Of a DNA stretch of 29,418 nt, positions 5,341 through 12,208 are shown piece after piece. The position numbers and the translations under genes are program-made. Under the pieces are notes generated by a model. The model was not told the DNA's origin and made no database searches. It worked only from the letters and a program-made list of their open reading frames with translations. The stretch covers positions 1 through 29,418 of IMG/VR virus record IMGVR_UViG_3300042865_001583; one strand, written 5' to 3'. This DNA is from a virus. How positions within the stretch are numbered: the first letter of the stretch is position 1; the number at the start of each line of letters is the position of its first letter.

Positions 5341-5982
5341 TCATTTCTTCTTCGCCGATAATGCAGCCACGACCGACGGCGCCGGATTAGGCTTTTGAGC
5401 GATTGTCGATGCCAGGTCAGCGAAGCGATCTGCGTTATTCTTCGATCCCGCCGACGAGCCGAAAAAGTAATTCACGATCTGCTGCTGACCGGCGGTCAGA
5501 GTGCCGAGCAGCAAGAGCAGGATCGGATTCTCCTTGATGATGTCGGTATTGGCGATCACCACCGCGAGGATCACGAAGAATGCGACGGTGTAGACGGTTG
5601 ATAGCGCCGCCACCCCGACGGCCATCGAAAAGAACTGCGTGCCGGCGGCGCGCGCATTCTGCGTATCGTCGGCTTGAATGCGGAACTGCTCAGTCTGCTG
5701 TTTCAGCTCTTCGATTTTGACTTGCGCTTGGGCGAGGATTTCCTGCCCGCGCTCGGCTTCGAGCTGCTGGAGCTTGCTCGCCGCGTCGGGGTCTTGCGCG
5801 ATGGCTTTGCCGACGGCTTCCGGCGTCGGGTCGGTGTTGAAGATGCTGGCAAGGGCGTCGCCGGCGATTCCGCCGATGGTAGCTCCAACTGGGCCGAAGC
5901 CAGCGCCAAGGACGCGGCCGATGGTTGGGGCGTAAGGAGCGACGGTTCCGGCGATTGATTTCCAGTCGAGATTGAGCTCCAT
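5341..5982 (-). CDS. holin-like phage membrane protein
   Basis: 213 residues from ATG 5982, chosen because AAAGGA lies eight bases upstream. Order of parts: a glycine-rich segment (about 24-45) containing FGPVGATIGGIAGDALAS; a charged helical stretch (AQDPDAASKLQQLEAERGQE and following, about 62-110); and two or three hydrophobic helices between about 115 and 175. The segment after the last helix, NYFFGSSAGSKNN, is a signature I associate with phage holin-like proteins, including the 3-TM holins described for gene transfer agents. The protein ends in a Lys-rich tail. Holins permeabilise the inner membrane to time lysis. It follows the endolysin, and its first 280 bases are also read out of frame by the endolysin's C-terminal extension. 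Confidence 0.7.
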   Translation of the reverse strand: MELNLDWKSIAGTVAPYAPTIGRVLGAGFGPVGATIGGIAGDALASIFNTDPTPEAVGKAIAQDPDAASKLQQLEAERGQEILAQAQVKIEELKQQTEQFRIQADDTQNARAAGTQFFSMAVGVAALSTVYTVAFFVILAVVIANTDIIKENPILLLLLGTLTAGQQQIVNYFFGSSAGSKNNADRFADLASTIAQKPNPAPSVVAALSAKKK

Positions 5983-6851
5983 GGCCAATGTCCTTTGGTG
6001 ATGCGGAAGACGATGAGGCCGGCGATTGCCAGGGCCAGGGATAGACCACCGATCCATGCGAGGATCGTCAGGGCCGAGATGCCGTGCTGGGTTGCCGCCG
6101 CGACGCCGCCAGCACCTGCGGTCGCGCCGACAGCCGTGAGCGCCTGAGCGGTTTTGTTTGCTGGCGCCTTCTCCTGCGGGACTGCAGCGCTGATGGCGGC
6201 CACGGTCTCGAGCTTCGCAATGACCGGATTATTCCCAGCCATCAGGTGCTGGCGATCGGCCAAGCCGTTCGTCCCGCCATTCCACGCCTTGACGCAGCCG
6301 ACGAAGTCATTGGCGTCGGCGAACCGATTGAGGTTCTTCCACGTCCAGAACGCTGCGCAGATCTCCGGCTGCGTATCGAGCTGGGAGGCCATCGAGGGCA
6401 CATCGACGACCGGCAGCCCCGTCAGCCGCTGCAGCGCCTCATAGCCGCCCCTGCCCGTCCATTGGGGGCCACCGCGGCCAATGAACGTCGATCCATCGGA
6501 CGTGCCGGGCCGGTTGCCCATACGGGCGCCGTAGATGTCGTCGAAGGCATGCTTTTGCCACCCAACGGCCTGCCCATATTTGGCGACGACCGCAGACGCG
6601 CTTTTGAACCGGTTCGGCCAGACCTGCGCCATCCGCGCGGCAGTATAATTGATGTTCTCGGTCAGGTTCGGAATGGTGAACCCGCCGCACTCATGCTCGA
6701 TATTGGCGAAGAAGAACGCCAGACGGTTGCGGGTGGCATTGATCCCCGCATTGGTCAGCACATCCTGTTTTGCCACGAAAGCATCCAGAACCACCTGTGG
6801 CGCGCGCGGGAAGATAGCCCGCATCGCCTCTTTAGTCAGCTTGATGGGCAT
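5703..6851 (-). CDS. GH19 (chitinase-like) endolysin with C-terminal membrane anchor
   Basis: 382 residues, with GGAG six bases before ATG 6851. Residues 1-205 carry the glycoside hydrolase 19 lysozyme signature: IEHECGGF with the likely catalytic Glu54, a second candidate Glu65 in NLTENINY, the FIGRGGPQWTGRGGYEAL loop, ICAAFWTWKNLNRFAD and the AWNGGTNGLADR motif near 189-200. These enzymes cut peptidoglycan glycan strands for lysis. A single transmembrane helix lies at about 259-283, followed by basic residues. After residue 290 the frame runs for 93 codons inside the holin gene, giving a Pro/Ser tail that becomes strongly Lys/Arg-rich. There is no N-terminal signal, so how the catalytic domain reaches the periplasm is unclear; holin passage or retention at the membrane are options. 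The enzyme call is firm; the tail as functional protein is uncertain. Confidence 0.85.
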   Translation of the reverse strand: MPIKLTKEAMRAIFPRAPQVVLDAFVAKQDVLTNAGINATRNRLAFFFANIEHECGGFTIPNLTENINYTAARMAQVWPNRFKSASAVVAKYGQAVGWQKHAFDDIYGARMGNRPGTSDGSTFIGRGGPQWTGRGGYEALQRLTGLPVVDVPSMASQLDTQPEICAAFWTWKNLNRFADANDFVGCVKAWNGGTNGLADRQHLMAGNNPVIAKLETVAAISAAVPQEKAPANKTAQALTAVGATAGAGGVAAATQHGISALTILAWIGGLSLALAIAGLIVFRITKGHWPWSSISTGNQSPEPSLLTPQPSAASLALASAQLELPSAESPATPLPASSTPTRRRKPSAKPSRKTPTRRASSSSSKPSAGRKSSPKRKSKSKS

Positions 6852-6955
6852 TTATGGCTCCATAAAAAATAGCGCGATGCCCGGACGGGTTCGCGGTTTG
6901 GACTCTTGCGGGATGGATTTGCGCCGATAGGATTCCCCAGCCGAATGGGGGACCG

Positions 6956-7054
6956 ATGTGCACTCTTGAAAAACTGCTTATTGGTCTCGGCGTCGCCGCG
7001 GCGGTCACTGCCGCGGCGTCCGGCACGCTCATCGTGCTGTCAGCGATGGCTTAG
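6956..7054 (+). CDS. possible 32-residue membrane peptide on the opposite strand
   Basis: A short + frame encodes MCTLEKLLIGLGVAAAVTAA followed by ASGTLIVLSAMA, a single hydrophobic helix after one charged pair. A purine-rich GGGGGA precedes the ATG with a short gap. It is directed against the late operon and lies 105 bases from the endolysin start. The next + frame begins 16 bases after its stop, so the two could form a mini-operon. Too short for firm support; it could be a small membrane toxin, a holin-like peptide or a chance hydrophobic frame. Confidence 0.35.
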   Translation: MCTLEKLLIGLGVAAAVTAAASGTLIVLSAMA

Positions 7055-7070
7055 GTCCGGGCCAAGTCCA

Positions 7071-7253
7071 ATGGGCGAAAACAAAGATCTTGTCGATGAA
7101 GTCCGGCGGCACATCGCAAGCGCGCCGGCAGGAGCCACTATCGACACCTTCGCATATGCGAACGCGATCGAGAGCGCCTTCGAAGTGTCGCTGCGCGACA
7201 TCCGGGCGATCATTCGGCGGGAGGCCCAAGCGCTACGGGTGGATTGCACCTAA
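7071..7253 (+). CDS. small hypothetical protein on the opposite strand
   Basis: 60 residues beginning MGENKDLVDEVRRHIASAPA. It is a soluble alpha-helical protein with a balanced charge pattern, a TFAYANAIESAFEVSLRDIR stretch and a basic end. Its composition is much more protein-like than the opposite-strand frames over the same bases. No strong ribosome binding site was seen. It may be translated after the 32-residue frame 16 bases upstream. It is oriented against the surrounding late genes and faces the RHH gene, with a hairpin between the two stops. This fits a small accessory (moron-like) gene. Function unknown. Confidence 0.5.
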   Translation: MGENKDLVDEVRRHIASAPAGATIDTFAYANAIESAFEVSLRDIRAIIRREAQALRVDCT

Positions 7254-7282
7254 GACGGGCTCCCGCGCTCACTCATCACGAC

Positions 7283-7310
7283 GGCAAAGTCAGCGCTTTC
7301 GCGCTTTGCC
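7283..7310. terminator. hairpin between convergent small genes
   Basis: GGCAAAG (7283-7289) and CTTTGCC (7304-7310) are perfect inverted repeats. Between them an alternative inner stem AGCGC/GCGCT can form. The hairpin overlaps the last codons and stop of the RHH gene and lies 30 bases beyond the stop of the 7071-7253 gene, where a shared bidirectional terminator would be expected. There is no T-run on either side. Confidence 0.3.
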
Positions 7311-7508
7311 ATCCTGCTCCAGTTTCGCAAGCTTCTCTTCAATCGCTTCGCGAATGAACTGCGCCATACCTTTGTCGCCCACTTGCGCGCGAATTCGGTC
7401 CTTCACCTCGTTGGTGATACGGACATTCGTTGATCGGACATTGAGTGGCGGGCGCCCCATGCGTCCGGAACTAACCGGTGCCGTAAAGTGTGTCAAACCG
7501 AGCTCCAT
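7290..7508 (-). CDS. ribbon-helix-helix DNA-binding regulator
   Basis: Up to 72 residues. The core from about residue 19 reads RPPLNVRSTNVRITNEVKDR, with VRSTNVRIT as the DNA-contacting strand, then two helices (EVKDRIRAQVGDK and MAQFIREAIEEKLAKLE) of an RHH/CopG-Arc-like dimer, and a basic tail. Such proteins bind short repeats as dimers of dimers and often autoregulate. An internal ATG at 7460 (MGRPPLN) is a plausible start: the RHH domain begins there, and TTGACA (minus strand, 7496-7491) lies 30 bases upstream. The 7508 start has no visible ribosome binding site and overlaps a palindrome. Three related palindromic sites occur at and beyond its 5' end. No toxin partner is recognised, so I call it a regulator rather than an antitoxin. 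Confidence 0.75.
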   Translation of the reverse strand: MELGLTHFTAPVSSGRMGRPPLNVRSTNVRITNEVKDRIRAQVGDKGMAQFIREAIEEKLAKLEQDGKARKR

Positions 7509-7549
7509 AAGCGGTGCCGCTTATTGACCATATAGACGGCACCGCTTAT
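7471..7549. promoter_or_regulatory. three related palindromic sites, likely RHH operators
   Basis: Site 1 (7507-7524), ATAAGCGGTGCCGCTTAT, is palindromic except at its centre. Site 2 (7532-7549) is its reverse complement with two differences. Site 3 (7471-7488) shares the core CGGTGCCG and most of one flank. The cores lie at 7476-7483, 7512-7519 and 7537-7544. They surround the RHH start region, site 2 lies inside the + strand promoter, and site 3 lies just after a minus-strand TTGACA. This is the layout of an autoregulated divergent switch. Confidence 0.6.
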
Positions 7550-7765
7550 AAACACAACCTCCACGTCACATCCCCGGCGCATGCCGGCAGCGCAAAGGTT
7601 GTCATGGACCCGCAAATCCGCATGCTGCTGCAACAGCATCTCGAATTCGCCAAGAGCTTCGGTCATCGGTCGCGGATTGGTCAGATCGCGGCCCCACTGA
7701 TCGAACACACCGAGCGAGCGCTCGACAGCAATTCGCCTACCAACAAAGTCAAAACAACCGAGCAT
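7493..7765 (-). CDS. alternative 90-residue frame after the tail fibre (competes with 7604-7774)
   Basis: From ATG 7765 the minus strand encodes MLGCFDFVGRRIAVERSLGV followed by a mixed alpha/beta stretch with four cysteines in all. It overlaps the tail-fibre stop by 17 bases and the RHH 5' end by 16, which is normal spacing for co-directional late genes. Against it: it reads straight through the promoter and two operator sites, uses several rare codons (ATA, TTA, AGG, CGA), and has no clear ribosome binding site. It excludes the + frame at 7604, and only one of the two is likely to be real. No family recognised. Confidence 0.35.
   Translation of the reverse strand: MLGCFDFVGRRIAVERSLGVFDQWGRDLTNPRPMTEALGEFEMLLQQHADLRVHDNLCAAGMRRGCDVEVVFISGAVYMVNKRHRLWSSV
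7524..7552 (+). promoter_or_regulatory. consensus-like sigma70 promoter embedded in the operators
   Basis: TTGACC (7524-7529) and TATAAA (7547-7552) are separated by exactly 17 bases on the + strand. Site 1 abuts the -35 element and site 2 fills the spacer and overlaps the -10, so occupancy would block transcription. It would drive the + frame beginning at 7604 and would run antisense into the tail-fibre gene. Confidence 0.55.
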
Positions 7766-7774
7766 CAGCCGTAG
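7604..7774 (+). CDS. possible 56-residue protein under the operator-controlled promoter
   Basis: The frame starts MDPQIRMLLQQHLEFAKSFG at ATG 7604, with AAAGG five to six bases upstream, about 45 bases after a consensus-like promoter. The product is soluble and helical with a polar, low-complexity end. It competes with a minus-strand frame (7493-7765) over the same bases; codon third-position GC does not separate them clearly. I favour this frame slightly because the promoter and binding site agree with it. It overlaps the last 26 bases of the tail-fibre gene tail-to-tail. If real, it is the target of the RHH regulator. Function unknown. Confidence 0.4.
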   Translation: MDPQIRMLLQQHLEFAKSFGHRSRIGQIAAPLIEHTERALDSNSPTNKVKTTEHQP

Positions 7775-9179
7775 CACCTGTCCCCCAGATGGCAGGGGTA
7801 TTGCTAGTCGTGTGGCTGATCGTGCACTGATCGACTGTAGTGCTGTCCGGACCGCCCGCAGATTGCCCATTTGGATTGGCGACCGCAGGTGGCGCGCGCT
7901 TTCGCCGTTTGAAGAGCCATGTAGCCTTGGATTCCGTCACGCCTGAACCAAACGTACCGATCAGACGCTGGAAGCCAAGGCCGGTAATGTTGCCGTCCAG
8001 CTTTTCGAACAGCCTCAGGCATAACAGTTCGGCATCATCCTTCGGCCTCATGATGAAGGGTAACCGCTCCGATGACGGAAGGTCGATGCCGGGAAGGACC
8101 AAAACGCCAGTAGCCTGGAATGTGTCCGTGGTCGCGGCAACGCCGTTCACGCTACCAGTCACCCCTGCATAGCCAGGCGCCGCGGTCGTTGCCCACGCCC
8201 CCGCGGTACCAAGCGTGCTGCTGCCACCTGCTACGCAGAGCTGAAGAACGAGACCCGATGCGGACGCATCCTTGATCCAGGTGCCCGACTGGTCACCTGG
8301 AATGGTGACTGTCTTCATTTCCCACGTGTCAGCAGCATTGACAGTGTACGAGAAGGGCCAGCAACGAGTTTGCGCGCTGTTTCTAACTGCGCCCGAATAA
8401 CTGCCGGCGCGATGCGCCTTCACCATGAATGCGAAAGATATCGAGGCAGCAGATCCTGTGCCCAACGCCAAACGCGAGACGCGTGTTCCTTCGATCGGAA
8501 ACTGCAACGAGAGTTGGTCATTCGCGCCGAGCGACGCCTGCGCAGTTGTGACAGAAATCTTCAGTGAGTTGCTGAAACCAGGCGGCGCATCGGTGACCTG
8601 CTGCGCGGTTGCAACGAACGTACCGCGGCAATTGGTGTAGCAGCCATCGATGACGTGTGTGGCCACGAGGGCATTGGTGGCCGTAAGCGTGGTCGCGGCG
8701 GTGCCCTTGTCCTCGCTGACCTCCATACCCCCATTGATATTCAGGCCGTGATATCCCATCGCGTCAAACGGTGCAGCATAGACATTGCTGCGGGCCAAGA
8801 CTTTCTTTGCTTCAGAGATGACCTGCGCGATATCGAAACGCAGCATGGCGTTCAGCACGTGAGCACCGGCATCGTTGAAGATATCCTTGGTGCCAGCGCC
8901 AAACGAAACCAGCGCGCCGCCGTTGGAGCTGGCCTTCACGGTTCCGGCCGTGCGGGCAAGGATGTTGCCTGTCTGCCATGGGCAGATCCCGACCTCGAAG
9001 TCGCTGCCGAGAATGATCGCATAATCGACAAGGTCGCCGTTCGCCATCGCGTGCGTGCCATCGACCGACTTCATTGCTGAAAAGCGCAAGAAATCGGAGG
9101 TCGCCGATAGCGTGTAATCTCCGGCACCAGTATCGGTCGAAGTCTCGCGCACGCGATCATTTGGCGGGATATAGACCAT
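7749..9179 (-). CDS. phage tail fibre / receptor-binding protein
   Basis: 476 residues. The N terminus (RVRETSTDTGAGDYTLSA..., about 8-125) is the standard fibre-attachment module of many siphophages: a first strand with ETSTDTG, an FSAMKS repeat, then WQTGNILARTAGTVKASSNG and VSFGAGTKDIF. The middle (about 180-370) is beta-rich with regularly spaced aromatic residues and resembles a carbohydrate-binding jelly roll, likely the part that touches the host surface. The C terminus has the LRLFEKLDG...TWLFKRRKR pattern seen at the ends of related fibres, followed by a Pro/Gly/Asn-rich tail. It is the last structural gene of the operon, one base after the preceding tail gene. Fine receptor specificity cannot be read from sequence. 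Confidence 0.75.
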   Translation of the reverse strand: MVYIPPNDRVRETSTDTGAGDYTLSATSDFLRFSAMKSVDGTHAMANGDLVDYAIILGSDFEVGICPWQTGNILARTAGTVKASSNGGALVSFGAGTKDIFNDAGAHVLNAMLRFDIAQVISEAKKVLARSNVYAAPFDAMGYHGLNINGGMEVSEDKGTAATTLTATNALVATHVIDGCYTNCRGTFVATAQQVTDAPPGFSNSLKISVTTAQASLGANDQLSLQFPIEGTRVSRLALGTGSAASISFAFMVKAHRAGSYSGAVRNSAQTRCWPFSYTVNAADTWEMKTVTIPGDQSGTWIKDASASGLVLQLCVAGGSSTLGTAGAWATTAAPGYAGVTGSVNGVAATTDTFQATGVLVLPGIDLPSSERLPFIMRPKDDAELLCLRLFEKLDGNITGLGFQRLIGTFGSGVTESKATWLFKRRKRAPPAVANPNGQSAGGPDSTTVDQCTISHTTSNTPAIWGTGATADARLF

Positions 9180-9180
9180 G

Positions 9181-9966
9181 TTAGAGGCGCTCCTTGATCG
9201 TGTATTTGCGTGAATTGATGTCTGGCATCGGGTATGGCGAGACGAGCGATTGAACGCCGGTGAGCAGGCCCCAAATTGAATCTCTTCCGAGATTTGTGCT
9301 GTCAGGATCGGTAATCAGCAGGACGTCGTCGGACTCGCCGTTGAGGAAGCTCATTTCCTCGGTGAAGCCGAGCGCCTCGTCCTCGGTTAGAAAATCGACG
9401 CTGAGATCCCACTGCCGCTGCTTCGCGCGCCGATCTATATAAACCACGCCATTTTCGTTGGCGGTTGGCTTGCTCTGATCGATACGAGAGCGGCTCCAGC
9501 CCGGAGAAAAGTTGATGCCCAACTGCGAACCGAGGCTGACCAGAACCCTCCCCGCCTCGACATACGGCACTCCCGGCTCCGTGACATCGAAGCGGACAAA
9601 GCGCGCGACATGCGGAGCATTCAGGCGCCTGATCAGATAACCGTACTTGCTGTCGATCAGCCCAGGCAGAGCGCCGCTATCAAAAACCTCACCCGCAAGG
9701 CCAGAGCTGTCGTTCATCGAAAGGCGTAAGCGCGCAATGGCAGCACTCGATAGATTCAGTCCGATCAGCGCAAATACATCAACAAGCTGCGGCCCGAGCA
9801 GATCAACTGTAACGGTCCATGAATTTTCGCCATTGTTGCGGCATTTCTTCGCGATCTGCGGCACCTGAGACGTCAGCCGCTGCGGCGGCGTTAGCGAGAG
9901 ATTTGACGACACGGTGACCAGCCCGGCATCTGCGAGATTCTTGTAGGCGAAGACGGCATTGCCCAT
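9181..9966 (-). CDS. phage tail protein, tip region
   Basis: 261 residues starting in the TAATG overlap with the previous gene. The chain is beta-rich throughout. Near residues 110-135 the sequence YLIRRLNAPHVARFVRFDVT is typical of a galactose-binding-like sandwich. A later section (YIDRRAKQRQWDLSVDFLTE) resembles the compact beta domains of phage distal tail proteins. No enzymatic motif or membrane segment is present. Its place between a large tail-tip protein and the fibre suggests a baseplate or fibre-connector component. The family is not recognised with confidence. Confidence 0.6.
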   Translation of the reverse strand: MGNAVFAYKNLADAGLVTVSSNLSLTPPQRLTSQVPQIAKKCRNNGENSWTVTVDLLGPQLVDVFALIGLNLSSAAIARLRLSMNDSSGLAGEVFDSGALPGLIDSKYGYLIRRLNAPHVARFVRFDVTEPGVPYVEAGRVLVSLGSQLGINFSPGWSRSRIDQSKPTANENGVVYIDRRAKQRQWDLSVDFLTEDEALGFTEEMSFLNGESDDVLLITDPDSTNLGRDSIWGLLTGVQSLVSPYPMPDINSRKYTIKERL

Positions 9967-11555
9967 TAGCCAAATCCGATCAGCTCGACGGTGTTGTCGT
10001 CGGTGTTGTCATTTATGCTGACATTGCGCAGCGGACGGCCTGCGCCGAGCCCAAAGCGCGGATGGGTCACGCGCACGTCGCGACCGATCTCATGCATGAA
10101 GATGTGGTCTTTGACCTTGTAGACGTAGAGATTGAAGTTCTGCCGATAGAGCGCGAGACAGCGATTTGCCTCCGCAACGGCGTCCACTTCGTCGCGGAAA
10201 TACGATTCCTTTGTCACCTCGATCGGCTTTTGACCGGAGGGCACCGAAACCGGAATGCTCGGCAGCGCGTAGCGTGTGTCTTTTGCCAACCAGGCAGCGA
10301 GATCCGGATCGACCACAGCGACCGATCCAGCGATATCGTCCTGTTTCGACCAATTGCGATCGTAGGCAATACGCCACGACGTCGGCGGCGGAGACAAGAA
10401 GTCAGGCAACGGCTGCCGGTCGATCGACAGGATATCACCATCCGCAGCGCCGTAGATGAACGACGGCACGTCCGAGCTGCTCGGCGCCAGCAAGATGCCG
10501 ATCTCGAACTTGCCTTGCGCTCGGCAGCCCGCCCAGCCACCAACGGACGCCATCAGTTTTTCGATGACGTCAGCGACGGTGTCCGACGCATCAGGCGCGA
10601 CATAGTACCCGATCGGCGCAGGCTGCTGCACATTCACAAGTTCAAAGGTGCCCGCCGCCAATCCGTCAGGAACCGCCATGATGGTCGCCACATCGATCAG
10701 CCGCCTGCAGATATCCGCCGTGGAAGCAACAAACCCGCCGAGATTGTCCCCCTGGACATCAAACCGGATTTGCGAGGACGGATTGCCGCCGATCCGCGCG
10801 CGGCCTTCAGCGAGACACGTCCCATACTGACTTGTGGTCAGCGCCGAGGAGCGCAACAGCGCTGTGGTGGCGTAGTCAGCCTTGAACGACAAAGCAGCGC
10901 CACGGTCGCGACAGGCGGTTACCGCCTGGATCGGTCCATCGCTCAGGTCATAGAGGTTCTCAGTCGGGATGACCAAGGCGCCCGGTATATTCCGCACATA
11001 TCCAAGCGGCCATGGCCGACGCTTGCCGGCGAGATCTGTGCCGCCCTCGAGTCCCCCGGTGCCGGCATAAACGCTGCGCTGAGCCGGCACGTCGAGCTTG
11101 TAGCTGTTGTCCTTAACCGTGATCGAGCCGCGGTCACGGCTGATGGCCCAGCGCACGCCGACGCCATCGAAGGCGAGGAAAGACTTAGACAGCAATCCGC
11201 CCTGCTCCATGATCCGCAGCGCTACGCGCCCGCCATCTGGCCGGTAGCGGTCAAAAAGATCGTCCTTCGCCCCGTCCGAGGCGATAATCTCCATGGTGCC
11301 GAAGCCGGATTGAAATCGACCAAGGCCATATTCACCGCCCACGATCGAGCGCTGATAATGCAGCGCAGTCACCAGCGTGCCTTCGATCGGCGTGTTCGCC
11401 GGTAGATCACTGGGCTCGGTGATGAAGTCTTCAGTCGAGAAGTAGACGACATAGGACGGATTCGAACTGACCGTCGCCGTCGCGCGGAACCACGACCTGA
11501 TCGATTCCTCGAAGGCGGAAACCGGAAAGACCGAAACAGGAGAAAAGCCGAGCAT
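9966..11555 (-). CDS. large phage tail-tip / baseplate protein
   Basis: 529 residues from ATG 11555, which shares one base with the previous stop (TGATG); the frame is open further upstream but would then overlap the neighbour. It begins MLGFSPVSVFPVSAFEESIR, nearly the same as the N terminus of the preceding gene product, followed by one copy of the 20-residue motif (SWFRATATVSSNPS) and a YVVYF strand. The rest is a mixed alpha/beta body with a repeated pattern of strands and DG turns (RYRPDGGRVALRI, SRDRGSITVKDNS). Near the C terminus, HEIGRDVRVTHPRFGLGAGR is the kind of segment seen in siphophage tail-hub proteins. Probably a baseplate hub component; the exact role is not proven. Confidence 0.65.
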   Translation of the reverse strand: MLGFSPVSVFPVSAFEESIRSWFRATATVSSNPSYVVYFSTEDFITEPSDLPANTPIEGTLVTALHYQRSIVGGEYGLGRFQSGFGTMEIIASDGAKDDLFDRYRPDGGRVALRIMEQGGLLSKSFLAFDGVGVRWAISRDRGSITVKDNSYKLDVPAQRSVYAGTGGLEGGTDLAGKRRPWPLGYVRNIPGALVIPTENLYDLSDGPIQAVTACRDRGAALSFKADYATTALLRSSALTTSQYGTCLAEGRARIGGNPSSQIRFDVQGDNLGGFVASTADICRRLIDVATIMAVPDGLAAGTFELVNVQQPAPIGYYVAPDASDTVADVIEKLMASVGGWAGCRAQGKFEIGILLAPSSSDVPSFIYGAADGDILSIDRQPLPDFLSPPPTSWRIAYDRNWSKQDDIAGSVAVVDPDLAAWLAKDTRYALPSIPVSVPSGQKPIEVTKESYFRDEVDAVAEANRCLALYRQNFNLYVYKVKDHIFMHEIGRDVRVTHPRFGLGAGRPLRNVSINDNTDDNTVELIGFG

Positions 11556-12193
11556 CAGGACGCCAGACGTTCGCGTGCAAATTCGGGATGGATCTCGACC
11601 ACGTAACGCCGCCGCACGCGCGCGTCGGTCAGCATTTCGAGGAAAGCTGTGGTGGGCGACGATGCGGTGAACGCCTCTGCGCGACACAGACTGCCGGAGA
11701 TGACGATCCTGCGGCCGTCCGATACGACAGTCGCACCTGCCACCACCATCGTCGATCCAAAGCCGACGAGCTTGCCGTTCGATGCCGCGGTCGCTTTGCC
11801 TTGGAACGGTGAATAACCGGCCGCGCGTTTGTGCGGCGTCGATGCCATGACAGCGGATGCTGCAAAGATTGCGATGCCGGCGGCACGCTTGTGAGGCGTC
11901 GACGCCACCCCAGCCGACGCCGACAGGATCGACCTACCGGATATTCGGATGCCAGCCGTGGAACCGACGTTTGCCTTGGCGCTATATACCGAGCCCGCGT
12001 TCAACAGCCGGCGGCCGTTGCTGCCCGTCACGGCAGATGCCGAGAATGCCGCGCGAGGCGCATAGATGCGGACCGAACCGCGGGAGACACCGACAGCGGC
12101 CGCAGCAAAAGCCGACTGGCCCGCGCGCACTATTCCGCCCTTGACCTCAAGCGCAGAGACAGGCGTCGTCGATATCGGGCTGAAGCCGAGCAT
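11555..12193 (-). CDS. tail protein built from about seven 20-residue repeats
   Basis: 212 residues. After the MLGFSPISTTPVSALE head (1-16), residues 27-180 consist of tandem units of 19-21 residues with the pattern S-x-[FYL]-x-A-x-A-x-x-x-S-x-x-x-x-R-x-x-G. Units start at about 27, 48, 68, 88, 108, 128, 147 and 168 (the last partial). Two adjacent units, 88-107 and 108-127, both contain ASTPHKRAAG, suggesting recent duplication. The regular alternation of hydrophobic and small residues suggests stacked beta strands. The C terminus (RVRRRYVVEIHPEFARERLAS) resembles the YVV strand of the next protein. The shared head, motif and YVV strand suggest the two genes are related by duplication. Probably a structural tail-tip or fibre-anchoring protein. 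Confidence 0.6.
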   Translation of the reverse strand: MLGFSPISTTPVSALEVKGGIVRAGQSAFAAAAVGVSRGSVRIYAPRAAFSASAVTGSNGRRLLNAGSVYSAKANVGSTAGIRISGRSILSASAGVASTPHKRAAGIAIFAASAVMASTPHKRAAGYSPFQGKATAASNGKLVGFGSTMVVAGATVVSDGRRIVISGSLCRAEAFTASSPTTAFLEMLTDARVRRRYVVEIHPEFARERLAS

Positions 12194-12208
12194 GAGTGCC
12201 GGTGATCC

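Noticed and set aside
6832-7032. Minus-strand 66-codon frame overlapping the endolysin start
   Set aside because: Low-complexity product without a ribosome binding site; the + frames over the same bases are more protein-like.
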